From: Psylliodes chrysocephalus
Taxonomy: Eukaryota; Arthropoda; Insecta; Coleoptera; Chrysomelidae
NCBI GenBank assembly: GCA_927349885.1
Contig: OV651814.1
Span: 50,894,433-50,958,432 of the forward strand
Direction of reading: 5' to 3'
DNA length: 64,000 nucleotides
Made by a program: the position numbers and the translations under genes. The notes under the pieces are model-generated. The model ran no database searches. It saw only the letters and a list, made by a program, of their open reading frames with translations, and was not told where the DNA came from. This document shows positions 1 through 11,601 of the stretch, piece by piece (within the stretch, counting starts at the first letter, position 1; the number at the start of each line of letters is the position of its first letter).

Positions 1-1035
1 GGTTTTCTTCATAATTTAATTTATTTTTAGCTTGCAGAAGATACTGCTCTACTGTAAATTTCCGAATTTAGACGACATTTAAATAAGCAGAAGATACATG
101 ATTCATATAAGCCTTACGCAGAGCAAAAAATGCGACTTTATGTTCAAATTTCGCAAAACTTTTGTGCCGGAAGATACTACTTTGTGTAAATTCTGCAAAT
201 AACAAATAACTGTACAGAGGAGGCTACTTTATGTGTTAACTCTGATCTAATACTTACATTATACAAGCCCAGTTAACTGCAATGTGAAATATGCTACTAA
301 ATGTGTAAATTTTGTAAAATTTTGGTCGATAAGATACTATTTTATGTGTAAATTCTAGATTTAAGCCAAATAAATGTACAGAGAAGGCTACTTTATGTGT
401 TAACTCTGATCTTATATTTATAAACTGCAAAGTCGGCTAACTGCAACTCGAAAAATGCTATTTAATGTGTAAATGTTGTAAAACTTTGGTTGAGAAGATA
501 CTATTTTATATATTAACTCTGATATACTTATAAACTGCAAACTTTGCTAATTATAACGCGAAAAATGTCTCTTAATGTGTAATGTTTGTGAAACTTTGGT
601 CGAGTAGACACTATTTTATGGGTAAATTCTGCATTTAAGCCAAATAAATATGCAGAGAAGGCTATTTTATGTGTTCACTCTGATCTTATACTTATAAACT
701 GCAAACTCGGCTAACTGCACCGCGAAAAATGCTACTTAATGTGTAAATTTTAATGTTTAAATTCTGCATAATATTACATAATAAATGTACAGAGAGGGCT
801 ACTTTATGTATTAACTCTGATCTTATACTTAGCCCAGCTAACCGCTTCGCGAATAATTCTACTTAATGTGTAAATTTCGCAAAACTTTGGCCACAAAAGA
901 TAATATTTCATGTGAAAATTCTACATTATAAACAAATAAATATACAAAGGAGGTTGCTTTATGTGTTAAAGCTGATCTTATACTTATAAGATGCTCGCCC
1001 GGCTAACCACAATGCGAAAATAGAAAAAATTTCCC
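1..1035. repeat. Diverged ~155-bp tandem repeat running off the left edge
   Basis: The motif TACAGAGRAGGCTACTTTAT followed by GTGTTAACTCTGATCTTATA recurs near 213, 374, 650, 787 and 942, mostly 137-161 bp apart, with one longer interval (374 to 650) holding a partly deleted unit. Each unit also carries the segments AAGATACTATTTTATGTG, GGCTAACTGCAACGCGAAAA and GCTACTTAATGTGTAAATTT. Units differ by substitutions and short deletions, so this is an old array. Its left end lies outside the window. No coding content is seen. Confidence 0.8.
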
Positions 1036-4000
1036 TTTATGTGCCATTGATTAAATATGGATTTAAGTTGATCAGAATCTAAGAGGTATATACATTAAAC
1101 TCGTCACTAGAACAGTTCGAATAGTAAGGATCAAATTCAGTATCAGGATATTCTGAGAACGGATCCTAATGGCAACATCTCTCTCGGAAAAGCAATCAAC
1201 GAAGAACTGGTAAAAAGTTGGGAAAATATTTGCAAGACGGTTTGGAGAATGGCAAAATATCAAAGTTTCTTTGCGAAATCAAAATCTGGAATACTTCCAC
1301 TTGGGCCCCCCACCTTAAACTCCGAACCAAAAAGTTTAGTGACTAGTCACGTCATCAAATAAAACCGACAGCTATTTATATATGCTGCAAGACCAACTTG
1401 AAAGGTGATGAGAAGTTTAGCTGAACCTTCGTAAGCTAGGCTTGGAGGGAACAGAAATAGACGCATCAAAACAAATTCAAATGTAACAAAAGTATATCAG
1501 ACATCTACCATAGAATATGTGAAAAATATGATAGAAAAAGCAGATATCGATGGTTTTTTTTTTTTTCATTTTGGAAAGAATCTTGTAGAGATATGGAAGT
1601 CAGACAAAGCATTTGAAAAAACTAGCATACATTTAATTTAAGGGCACCAACTAAAAGCAAACAATAATTTAAATCAGTCTTTAAACTTCAGGCGTCTACT
1701 TTTAAATAGCGACTGAAGAAAACCAGGCGAGAGAAAGAGCAGGAGAAATACAAAATCCAAAGGACGAACTAATAAGTATTCAGAAAAACAAAGATGGGAG
1801 AAGGAGGTATTAGGGAAAGAAATAAAGGTAAGAGAGATTGCTGGTCGACTGAATAAATTTGTAAAATATGTGGGCTAACTTAACTAATGATAAGAAGGTC
1901 CTAAGATATGTTAAAGGCTTTAAATTAATCCTTAAAATACAAAAGATCTTTCACAAAAGGATGTTTTCCCTTAGAGAAAAAACTAATCTACATACTTCAA
2001 TAAAAAAAAAAAAAAAAAAAACTTGTACTAAAGAATGCAACAGCTGTTTGGTTGCTAAAGAAAATTAGTTTAGTTCTCATATTTTTTAACCCAAATGAAA
2101 TGATTCATCTAGATTCATCTTTAACAAATATATAGATTCTCGCTTTTCAAACTGAAAGATCTCAGGTCTGCCCAGAATATTTTGTTATAGGACAATGTTG
2201 TGAAAATTAAATTCAATAATGCCTCTTATCTCATCTCAATATATAAAAAATCAGGAAAGTACTTGAAAAAAAAAAATAATAATAATTCGAGTGTCTTACC
2301 GTTTGCTCCATATGTTTTTGCAAACACTTTAAAACCGGTAGTGCATCAACTAAGGCTTTTAATGATTTCCTAATTACATCTAAACCTAGTGATGAATGTC
2401 TCAAACATTGTAATACAATGGTTAATTCTTTACAATCTCTATGACTCATCATAAAAAAAAATGCATTTTACGGTACATGTCAACATTAAACCTAGTTAAT
2501 CACTGCAGCAAACCTTCATGTAGAACTCCTTATAACCAGAGTTCTGCATAGCTCTCATTATAGTCCCTAACTTTCATTATAGAAATTCTGAATAATAAAA
2601 GAAAATGTATATTAGGAAATTTCTAAATGGGTCATCCTGTCTTGCCAAAATGTATTCAAACTTGAGATCAAAACACAGTTTTAAAATACTTCAATATTTT
2701 CTTTCAATTGAAAAACTTAAAACAGCTAAGAGCCAAACTTGTTATGCTTGCAGCCCAACGGGTATAGACTTTCTCAAAATGTCAAGGGGGAAGCTAACAA
2801 TATACAAATTTTCATTGACGAAATGCTCAAACTTCAACTTCACAACGAGCCCAGCCTTTATTAGTATTTTCATTTTCCCACGAATTACCTCAATTTATGC
2901 TCGGCAAAAACAATTTTCATCTTATGAAAAAAAAAAAGTCTCACAGGTCTTCTAGACCTTTTATGCTAACCACTAACGCTCCAGTCCATCCAGTATCTCC
3001 CCAAACTATTGGGTGGGTAGCTCAAGCACTTAGTACACATATGTATGTACCTCGACCGTCCACATAATCTGCGTCAATTTCGAAACAATTAGAAAAATTG
3101 TAGGACAGAGAGATCAGTAGTGTTTAACAAGTTTTACAATTAAGACGTAAAACCAACGTTCGCAAAAGTATTAAAAAATTATAAAACTTAATTGTTAAAA
3201 TTCAGTATTATTTTTTGTTACGTTGTTTAATGATTAATTCATTAGTATTATTATTGTTAATTTTGTGGGAAATTTATAGTAATATTTTCTTTTGCATATT
3301 CTATTGTACACATTTACGTAGAAAGCAAAAATCTGGTTTGATTTTGAATAGAACATCCTCTGAACAACTACAAGGTAATCTTTATTTCCACTAACAAGAA
3401 TGTGAAGCATAATTAGGATCGAACTTCCTTCAGGTAAGTCGTTTGATCCATTAAAAATATTGAACAATACATTTTAATACGATTCGGCTTTTCGCCTCGT
3501 TCTATGGTTATCTTTTATTCTGGGTACAAGAAAAATTAATTGATATTAATATTGCATCTTTAAATGATGAAAACGAATACACTAAAAAAGCAGGAATACC
3601 TATACTTTTGATATGTTTCAGGTTATAATTAAATATCTACGATTTCCGAACCGATGTTTGATGATTTGAATTCTTCATTTTAAGTATAAGAATAAGATTG
3701 GTTTCAAATAGAAAAGATTATTTCGAGGAATGGCGTTTATACATATATATTCTGGCATTTTCTAAGTATAACAGTCGTATCTGACAGTAGGTACTACTAA
3801 TTATGCTAAATATATTTGATACGGCAATTATGTTTGAAAATACCGCCGATTTTGTAGAAATGACAATTAATTTTAAATGCAAAACATGTATTTCTGCTGC
3901 AGAGACATTAAAAATATAACGCGCTAGGGTCGAACGACTACAAAGAAGATAGTAACCCCAATATAGCCAAACATACAGATATTAGAAGGGTTGTAATATG

Positions 4001-4535
4001 TGAGTATAGTTGAAATAGTATAGGCAGTAATGGAATGTCAGGAATATGTGTCAGCATAAAATACCTTAAAAAAAGAATTCAAACTAAGCCAATCAAATGT
4101 TTAAAATACATAATAGTCGAATCAATGACATATGACAGCATTTTTCATGCATTGTATTGCTGCCTATTATTGCTAGATTTAACTACAGATGGTCAAGTAA
4201 AGCCACATAATGAAGACCAAAAACAAACAAAAGAAATCCACCAGGTAGATCAAAAATAAAATGGAAAAATGACAAACAAAGATGGCAGGAGTTCAATGGA
4301 TGGGAACAAGCATCAATTCAGAACCTATTGGCAAAAAACTGGAGAGGTGTATATTCAGAAGAGCTAAGAACATGATAATGAGGCCGACGTTGTCAGCGAA
4401 GCATATGTCGAGTGTTAGTCTAATGGTGTAACTATGTTCAGTCAGTGGCGATTGGTGCTGTAGAGCTGCAGAACTGCCAACAAAATGCAAATAGCTTATC
4501 TACATTTTCCAGAAATAATTTTAAATATTCTAAAA
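1036..4535. other. A+T-rich stretch without recognisable genes
   Basis: Only short chance open frames occur here, and none resembles a known family. There are poly-T and poly-A runs (about 1553-1566 and 2001-2020). The segment 4200-4490 looks slightly coding-like, with a lower stop density, but I cannot assign it. Confidence 0.5.
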
Positions 4536-4537
4536 TA

Positions 4538-5139
4538 CGAGCCCTAACCACTATGTTCGGCCTTTTTATAATTTTATTTCCGTTAGGTATATATTAGGAA
4601 ACTTAAGGTTGAAGAAGAAAATCTATTTTTTAAAAATTACTTAAATTTAATAGTTTTTGATGTTTCTACTATTTGTGAGAGCATGACGCACCATGATCTT
4701 AATTTTTTTTTTAAAATAGTATCTAATCGAAAGATAAATGACCGTTTAAATGTTCGAACAATACCCTCCGCAATTGTTAAATTTAATGTTTGGGAGGCTT
4801 TGACATTTTTGACGTTTAGAATTTTTTACGTGTTTGACGCACATAATAAATACTAACTTATTTTGTTAGCCTTGGAATTTTTGACATTTAGATTTTTTAA
4901 GTGTTTGACGCACATAATAAACTTATTTTGTGGTTTGACGTTTTAAGTTGTTGAAAGTGTGACGGTATATTTGTGACAGTTTTTAACGTATTTTTTTATT
5001 CGTTATTGAAAATGGGTCGCGGTAAAGCAACTCCAAAAAAAATTAGGAATTTGATCATAAACAAATATAAACATAAGTTTCCTAATAAATATCTGAAATA
5101 AAATTATGAAAAGGCCGAACATATAGTGGTTAGGGCTTG
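4538..5139. mobile_element. TA-flanked Tc1/mariner-type miniature element
   Basis: The ends are inverted repeats of about 43 bp. The left end reads CGAGCCCTAACCACTATGTT and the right end, on the other strand, CAAGCCCTAACCACTATATG; both continue through CGGCCTTTT and TAATTTTATTTC. TA dinucleotides lie directly outside both ends (4536-4537 and 5140-5141), the usual Tc1/mariner target duplication. The 602-bp body contains an internal direct repeat of ~45 bp (about 4822 and 4885, sharing GTGTTTGACGCACATAATAA) and, next to the right end, the first codons of a transposase. It is best read as an internally deleted, non-autonomous derivative. Confidence 0.85.
5012..5101 (+). pseudogene. Remnant start of a Tc1-type transposase (29 codons)
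   Basis: An ATG opens a 29-codon frame beginning MGRGKATPKKIRNLIINKY and closing with TAA just before the right inverted repeat. A start such as MGRGK followed by a basic helix is typical of the N-terminal DNA-binding part of Tc1-family transposases, which are normally about 340 residues long. The rest of the gene, including the catalytic DDE part, is absent. The family link is inferred from this short segment and the TA-flanked ends around it. A peptide this short is unlikely to act as a transposase. Confidence 0.55.
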
Positions 5140-5204
5140 TATAATTAGTGGAAGACTTAATAAAAGCTTTGCCAGGTCATGTTTATCTCTTAGCTGCGCA
5201 ACGT

Positions 5205-5350
5205 GGGTGGCCATTATTTTGACGTGAAAATGAAAATCACTCTGTGAGTGACGTCATAGCATCTGGCCCATAGGATGTTGCAAATCGTGGGCGGTCCTTA
5301 TTTTGAGGTGCAAAAGAAAATCACTCTATTACTCTGTGAGTGACGTTATG
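5205..5350. repeat. Direct repeat carrying CRE-like TGACGTCA sites
   Basis: Two similar segments (about 5205-5260 and 5288-5350) share the pattern CGTGGGYGG, a TATTTTGA core, AAAATCACTCT and CTGTGAGTGACGT. The first holds a perfect TGACGTCA palindrome, the second the variant TGACGTTA. These match the cAMP-response/ATF site consensus. They stand just upstream of a GC-rich segment with a TATA-like box, so a promoter role is possible but unproven. Confidence 0.5.
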
Positions 5351-5379
5351 CGCGTGGCAGACGAAAACTGAATACGGGA

Positions 5380-5600
5380 GCATCCAGCCCCGATTGCTTC
5401 GGGACGGTGAATTGTGCACCGTTTGGGCCACCCGCGCTCAATCGTCTCACCTTCCGCGGCTCTCTAAAAAGTAACGCCGAGGCACGTAGTGTTTGGGCTT
5501 CATTTTGCCAGATCGGCGAGCATTGTTTATAGTTTGTCGTATATAAGATGTGATTCGATTTTGGTTTTGTAGATTATTAGTGATTGCAGAAGCACCACCT
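5380..5600 (+). promoter_or_regulatory. GC-rich promoter-like segment with TATA box
   Basis: In an otherwise A+T-rich region, 5385-5525 is distinctly GC- and CpG-rich. It is followed by GTATATAAG at about 5540-5548. The layout of duplicated TGACGT sites, a CpG-rich block and a TATA-like box suggests an RNA polymerase II promoter reading right. No convincing coding frame follows: the next open frame (5718) starts with GTG, not ATG. It may be the 5' part of an old gene or of a mobile element. Confidence 0.3.
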
Positions 5601-5630
5601 CTTTTCGTTTACTCACTAGTAAACGAAAAG
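5601..5630. repeat. Perfect 13-bp hairpin
   Basis: CTTTTCGTTTACT and its exact reverse complement are separated by four bases. It lies directly downstream of the promoter-like segment. Its function is unknown. Confidence 0.8.
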
Positions 5631-5639
5631 AATTTTTTT

Positions 5640-6119
5640 AAATACGCGTATGAGTATAAGAGTTAGCTATTAGCTGCTAAAGAGCACCGCAGAATTGAAT
5701 TAATGTAAAAAAGGTAGGTGAATAAAAGCTGTAAAAAAATTGCTTTTATAAGGGGGGAGGGGGGAGATGTAGAATCTTGCAGAACACCGAATGTCTTTAA
5801 CCAAAAGCCGCCACTGGTTCAGTCATACAATTTGCAAGGCGACAAGAAACTAATAAAACATTCTAGGAAGAGCATTGTAAAAAAAAACAGTGATACATTA
5901 GAATATTACTGTCTTACAATGAATTATTTATGCACATCGTCAATTCGTGCGATCGTACACTCAACAATTACTACTGTGCTATATGCGTTAAGAAATTAAC
6001 ACACAAACTGATGATTTCAAAAAATATCATTTGGAATTTTTATAAAAAATGTTATCACTGGATTTAATACTGTAAGGTATCGACTCGTATATATTAGCCT
6101 TTATTTATGATACTTTTTC
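5640..6119. other. No supported feature
   Basis: A 93-codon open frame (5718-5999) begins with GTG and has no recognisable motif. A G-rich run (AGGGGGGAGGGGGGAG) lies at 5750-5766. I see no gene here. Confidence 0.4.
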
Positions 6120-6880
6120 TTGAAAAATAACGAACAAAAAACTAAGAGGCAGCGAATTTGTTTATTTGTAAAATGGAAATTTTGGATATTTTATTTTCTT
6201 TGTATAATTGTAAATCGTGAATCTAGTGACGAATGTTCCTACGCAGTGGTATTACTTGAAGAAGGTTTGACCCTTCCGCAGCATAGGAAGAAAGTTCATG
6301 GTGTCCCACTATAGGTCAGTTCCTCGAATTATAGGAAAACAGGTAAAAATTCTAGAAGACCTAGAAGTTTGCAATCTCAGTTTCAAGATGCTCATGTTAG
6401 GTATTCCAGTATTTGTGTTACAGACGTGTATACCGATGTCAAAATGAGATATATGCCCGCCTAATGCACTTTGTTCAGTGGAGGATATGGTATGGATATG
6501 GTATGGTGAAGAATTTCTCTACCGTACAGACTATAGATATCACCGACATTCTAGATGAACATGTTGTATCATTTACACCTTATATAGGTCCAATTGTTTC
6601 GATAATGTAAAATAATGCACATCTACCCATTGCTCGAGTGGTTTAAAATTATCGTCAAGAGGTTGAAATCAATTCCATGGAATGGACAGCAGGTTTGGAC
6701 ATACTTGGTAAACGTCTCAGGGATAATCCAAACCGACACAATAACTTGGAAGAAGTGGGACGTCTTGTTGAAATTTAGAATGGATTGCATGAGAATATAC
6801 CATCGGTTATTTTAAATATGATTCATCTATGTTAAGTTGTCATCCAAAGTTGAGATGGAAATACATAAGTTGAACATTAA
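6120..6880 (+). pseudogene. Tc1-like transposase, frameshifted and internally deleted
   Basis: Read across frames, the strand gives the order of a Tc1-family transposase. A helix-turn-helix part (SYAVVLLEEGLTL near 6235) is followed by the basic hinge RKTGKNSRRPRS (about 6325-6370), where intact genes have an ETG-RRPGSGRP type hinge. Next comes a catalytic-core piece, EHVVSFTPYIGP (6558-6595), followed by NNAHLPIARVV where intact genes have DNARPH. The C-terminal segment DILGKRLRDNPNRHNNLEE lies near 6697-6755. At least three frame changes and several stops are present. The stretch that should hold the WPARSPDLNPIEH-like motif, with the last catalytic acid, is missing between about 6685 and 6697. 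No clear terminal repeats were found. The gene is dead. Confidence 0.7.
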
Positions 6881-8165
6881 TTATACAAATATTTCAATTA
6901 ATGTCTTTGTCGTGTCTTTTCTTCAAAATTGTCAATTAAGAATATATACTTAATTGTTATTTTTGCCAAATAGTCTGATTGTTTATGTAATAATCGACAA
7001 CTAGTAATTAATATAAAATTAGAGAATCACGCATTTAAAAATCTGTTGAAGTAAACCCTGTATATACTTCGTAGTTATTGAAATTACGCATAATTCAGAA
7101 TACAAGCATCATTAGCGCCACACTGTTTAAAATTTAACAAAACAAAAATGAAGGCTTCGGTTGTATAAATTACACTCCCTTGAAGCTTCCGAAACGGTTG
7201 TATTTCCTTTGAGAAATAAAAAGCTATACGTGTCAAGAGAGGAAGAAAAGACTCTTTGTTCGCTAATTAATCAGAACATCCGAGTTTTGGCCTTTAGCCA
7301 AAAAATTTCGAGATAATTTCCCTTGAATCAGGATAGGCTTGAGCTCAAATGCGAGGAAAACCTTGAAGACTAGTCATCTAGATAGAATGAAGTAGATACG
7401 ACATAAAACAATATTTTGCGATATGACAGATACGCACTTTGAGTGATGGATAAGTGCAATCAAAATTGCGACTTACATGCAGACAACGCACTACCATCCG
7501 CATCTAGAGAAATAGTCGCTGATATCTGGTCTAGTGAAATAGTCACCAATATCACTTATTGTTACTGCAACTTGGATTTATTTTACTTTTAATTGCTCTC
7601 CACTGTACTCTTATCTCGTGAAACAGATTTATTTGCGGTCTGAAAATTAACATATTTTTCTTGTCTACGAGCTGGTAGCCTCCGTTACATGCGGATATTT
7701 TTCTTTTTAATAGCACCACCATGAATTATTTCCTTTAACCACGGTCCTCACCGTTCCCTCTCCAATTTCATCTTCTCCCTGCGTTTTACTATAGTAACCA
7801 TTTTCCTTCATGGTTCCACTTTTTAAATTAACGCCTCTGAATTAACAAGTTTTTTAAACTTTAAATTTTAATTAATGACTTAGTCAACAACAAGTATATG
7901 CATTTGGTCTGTTTGTAGCCCCCCTTTTGCTAGTTCCAATTTTTTATCTGATTATGGCCTTGCGAGGTCGAAACTAATAAATTACATCAACTAGTAAAAA
8001 AAAATATCAATAAATTCATTGTGACCAAGACTTTGGATATTATTTAGTTGTATCCAATACATCTTGTCACATTTGAGAATGTCAATTATTAGAGGGTCAT
8101 GAATCTAAACTTTGACATACTATTTAATTCGCATCAACATTTTTAAACGACATTTTGTTCTGTAA
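6881..8165. other. No supported feature
   Basis: A+T-rich sequence without a coding signature. A fragment reading ACCCTGTATATACTT at 7055-7070 resembles a mariner-type end but has no partner on the left. Confidence 0.4.
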
Positions 8166-8167
8166 TT

Positions 8168-8781
8168 AAATTTACATACGGGCTAACCGACTGTGCTTGC
8201 ATTTGTTGAAAACAAAACCGTCTTCCGGCGGCATGGTCTTCTTCATACAGGAAAGCCGCCGCAAATACAAACTGATTTGTTGATCAGAGCGGCATGCTAC
8301 CAGTCTACTGTATTTAAAACATTGAATGCCGGTGGTAAGAAAAAATACTTGTAAAATCGTCTACATTTTGTACATCTGTCTCCTTTTGACAGAGTAGATG
8401 AGCTGTGTCCAGGCCGTTGGTGTTTGTGCCGGTCGGCGTAGCCAGGAACGGATTGAAATTTTATGGTGGGGGCGAAGCCGCCACCCTACGAGAAGTCGTT
8501 ACTTAGCTTTCTTGTTGTCACGGCATTATTATTATTATTTGTTTATGTATGTGAAATTTGCTTTCAAGGTTTATAAAATACTACTGCTAGTCACGGCGTA
8601 AATGAAAACAAACAAGACGCATTCACACAAACACTTCCCACCACAGCAATTATAAATGATTAGTGTTGTCCCCGATACGCGAGTTTTTTCCGGCGGTATT
8701 TAATGTTTTCGGCGGCTTTCTTATATGTGAGAAGACCAATTTAACTACCTCCGGCGGTCGGCTAGCCAGCACGTTAAATTT
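8168..8781. mobile_element. Element with imperfect GC-rich inverted repeats
   Basis: The left arm (8168-8338) and right arm (about 8690-8781, opposite strand) share, in the same order, AAATTTA, GGCTA-CCGAC, a CCGGCGG/CCGGAGG segment, GGTCTTCT, AGAAAGCCGCCG or GGAAAGCCGCCG, and AAAACATT-AAT-CCGCCGG. The left arm has extra bases between these blocks. CCGGCGG-type motifs stand out against the A+T-rich surroundings. The centre holds (ATT)n at 8526-8540 and no gene. It is probably a non-autonomous foldback-type DNA element; target duplications are not clear. Confidence 0.5.
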
Positions 8782-9495
8782 AAAATCAGCATAAATCAAT
8801 ATTTTTTATTTTCCCTGTATTACCACAAAATAATTTATAAATCTGATTCTTGATTTCCATGTGATACAGAACTTTTTATGAAGATTCTTTAGTAAAATTA
8901 ATAATAAATAAATTTTCTATTTGCTTTATAAATTCCTGATCTAAGGATATTTTTTTATTTTACATTTTACGGTAAGTTTTCAGAAATCATAAACATACTA
9001 TATATCCTTTATTTGACTGTTTTTTTTTACGAGATGCGTTTACTGTTTTATTTTTTTCTTAGATACTCAAAATATTCCCAGGCCTTCCCTGCAGCTCGTT
9101 TACAAAATGTGCAAAACAAAAATGTTCTTTGTGTCTACATTTTTTCATTGACAGTTATCATTCTACCCTACTCCACTTCATTTAACATATAGGTCTAACG
9201 ATTTAGTAACATATTAGTAACATACGTCATAATAATAGTGGAAAAGATTTCTGTTCATGAGAGAGATGAAAGTAATTCGCATAATATAACAAGCATACGA
9301 CAGTAGATAAAATATTTGCTTTTTCTGTAATTTCTGGTGGTCACATCGTTTTTAACACTTTTTTAACCAGTTGTACCTATATGTTTAAAAATTGTAAAAT
9401 TTTACGTTCAGTAAATATAAGTATTTTAAGCTATTGCTTAGCTTTTATCGCGGGCATTGAGCGCGGAGACCGAATCAAGAAATTCCGTAACACCG
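8782..9495. other. No supported feature
   Basis: Very A+T-rich, with no recognisable coding or repeat structure. Confidence 0.4.
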
Positions 9496-9497
9496 TA

Positions 9498-9760
9498 ACG
9501 AAAAAAAACCTAACACCCCCCACTCCGGCCGGCACAGCGGTGCGGCGTTAAAAAATATTAATCATTTATTCAATAAAAAAAAAAATCGAAAAATCGAAAA
9601 TTCGAAAAATCGAAAAACCGAAAAATCGAAAAACCGAAAAATCGAAAAATAAAAAAATCGAAACATCGAAAAATCTAAAAATCGAATAATCGAAACAGAA
9701 ATTCTTTAACGAAAATAAACCTAACACCCCCCACTCCGACTGGCACATCGGTGCGGCGTT
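9498..9760. repeat. (ATCGAAAA)n minisatellite between two copies of a 50-bp direct repeat
   Basis: About 14 units related to ATCGAAAA fill 9583-9695. On each side stands a copy of a ~50-bp sequence (9498-9550 and 9709-9760) containing AACCTAACACCCCCCACTCC and GGTGCGGCGTT. The flanking copies differ at only a few bases. The arrangement looks like expansion of a simple repeat inside, or by slippage of, a duplicated block. Confidence 0.75.
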
Positions 9761-9916
9761 GAAAGCCGTGCATCGTCTAACGTCGTTTCAATTATGCCGA
9801 CTTCGGCACGGTGTTTGTGTGCGTGCGACTAGACGTATGAGTGTAGACTAGCTGCTAACTGCTCATAACTGATTCTATCTCTTTTAGACACAATTTCGAA
9901 AAAATTAAATTTGAAA

Positions 9917-10076
9917 ATGAATAATGATCCACAAGAATTCACAACAAAATATGGGACCACCATTGACGCGGTATTTTCCAGATATTTAGAGGATATCAAG
10001 TCTCAAACTTGTTTCTTATTTCAGTTACCATAAACCTATAGTTTCAATGATAAAAATTCCTGAATAACCGACATGT
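9917..10076 (+). pseudogene. Short coding remnant after an intron-like acceptor, frameshifted
   Basis: A polypyrimidine-AG (CTATCTCTTTTAG, about 9876-9888) precedes an ATG that opens MNNDPQEFTTKYGTTIDAVF. This frame stops after 39 codons, but a neighbouring frame carries on as SYFSYHKPIVSMIKIPE and then a stop (to about 10075). The joined pattern GTTIDAVF plus SYFSYHKPI resembles the C-terminal tail of proteins common in insect repeat families. I cannot name the family with certainty. One frameshift separates the halves. Confidence 0.3.
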
Positions 10077-10322
10077 ATTATAAGAAAATAAAAATATTTT
10101 AAACAATATTATTTAAAAATTTGTTTTCTTATCGGTCACCACGCTCAAAAAGTGTAACTTGAATTAATATCAAAGAAAAAAAAATACTGCATAAAGAAAA
10201 TAAATAAATAATTATAATTGCATAAGTTGATAAAAAATGCTATGCAATAGCTTTACCGCGGCAGTCCCCGAGTGCCACGCGTATTTTTTTTTATAAATGG
10301 AAAACTAATTGAACACATGTGA
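10077..10322. other. A+T-rich spacer
   Basis: No feature seen. Confidence 0.4.
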
Positions 10323-10731
10323 ACTGCCCTCCTAAGCCAAAAAGCGGTATCTCATTTCAAGTGAGTTTCGAGAAAATGCACATTTTCTAAAAGTTGTTCT
10401 CGCGTTCCCTCGAGCCGAAAAAAATAATTTAGGTACCGCTGGATTACTTTAAATTATTTTTTGTTTATTAATATTATTTTTGAAATTATTATATCGTATA
10501 TGGATATGTAGCCATTTAGCTTAGTATTAATGGCATACCATTAAGCCTTTTAGTACATATAAGTGAAGTTGAGATAATGTGAAATTGTTATAAGTTTTTT
10601 TTATGTTCTGATTGATATTTTGCTATTTTTATTAGTTCATCTTAAGGCGGAATTTTTCAAGCTATCTGATGGGTTAAAAAATAGAAAAGTCGCTTTTTTT
10701 TAGATGCCGCTTTTTGGCTTAGGAGGGCAGT
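10323..10731. mobile_element. Short TIR element (ACTGCCCTCCTAAGCC ends)
   Basis: Both ends read ACTGCCCTCCTAAGCCAAAA followed by AGCGG-ATCT on opposite strands, a match of about 29 of 31 bases. The 409-bp body has no coding capacity, as is typical for a MITE. The flanks share only GA, so the target-site size and the superfamily are not settled. Confidence 0.75.
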
Positions 10732-11600
10732 GAACACTGTCTGATGATGGTAAGTAGGGAAATTAGTACGTAAATTAGGACGAAGTTTCAAGGATTTAAT
10801 ATTTTGGAACAATTAAGTCCAGCACAGGCCTCAATATTTCGGAGAGAATTCCGGAAGAGCGACCAATAAGACATCAAAAAAGTATAATCCTATCAGTAAT
10901 CATCATGCATGAAAAGCGTTTCTAATTGCTAGGGAGCTGTTTGTTGTAATAAGGATTAAAAAGTTACCCTAGTCAACTGGTGGAAATTAATTTTTAAAGA
11001 AATTTAATAATCGACGAAATTTAATAAACTCCTACAGGCAACGAATCATGATTTTAAGGGACCCTGAAAATAAATTTCATTCTTCGTAAAATTAAGTCAA
11101 CGAACAAAAATAAAACGATATAGGAGATGCCAAAAATAATTTGACATATTATAAAAAGAAGCTTTAGGTTTTTAATTGATTATGGGTCAGAATTAACCCA
11201 TTCTTCTTAGACTCTAAAGACAGGAAGAAAGCTCAATCAACTAGATTTCTTCAGGATGCGTTTAAACCAGGTTTGAGGTTGAAATGCACAACGAAACATG
11301 TTTTTATACATTGGACCAGTTTTAACCCTTTCGTCCCAATTGGGTCATATATATCCCTAAAACAGTTTAAAAGAATTCTAATGCCCTAGGCACTTCTTAA
11401 ATTTAACGCATTATCTATCTAATGGTAGTCTAAAGAGTTTTGTACTTGACAACTACTGTATAAACAGAAATTGTCAACTGTCACTATAAAAAAATTATTT
11501 TACAGCGTATCATTACGTAAATATTTGTTTCGATTTCCAGTGTTTAATTTTTAGTACCACCAGGGTCCGGCTGGGATATAATAGTAACCTTCGAGCATAT
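10732..11600. other. No supported feature
   Basis: A+T-rich, with no coding signature. A short frame on the minus strand around 11551-11736 crosses the left end of the next element and is considered chance. Confidence 0.4.
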
Positions 11601-11601
11601 A

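Noticed and set aside
2605..2955. 116-codon plus-strand frame
   Set aside because: Composition is that of random A+T-rich DNA and no motif was recognised. It is not supported as a gene.
5718..5999. 93-codon frame near the promoter-like segment
   Set aside because: It starts with GTG, not ATG, and has no motif or splice context.
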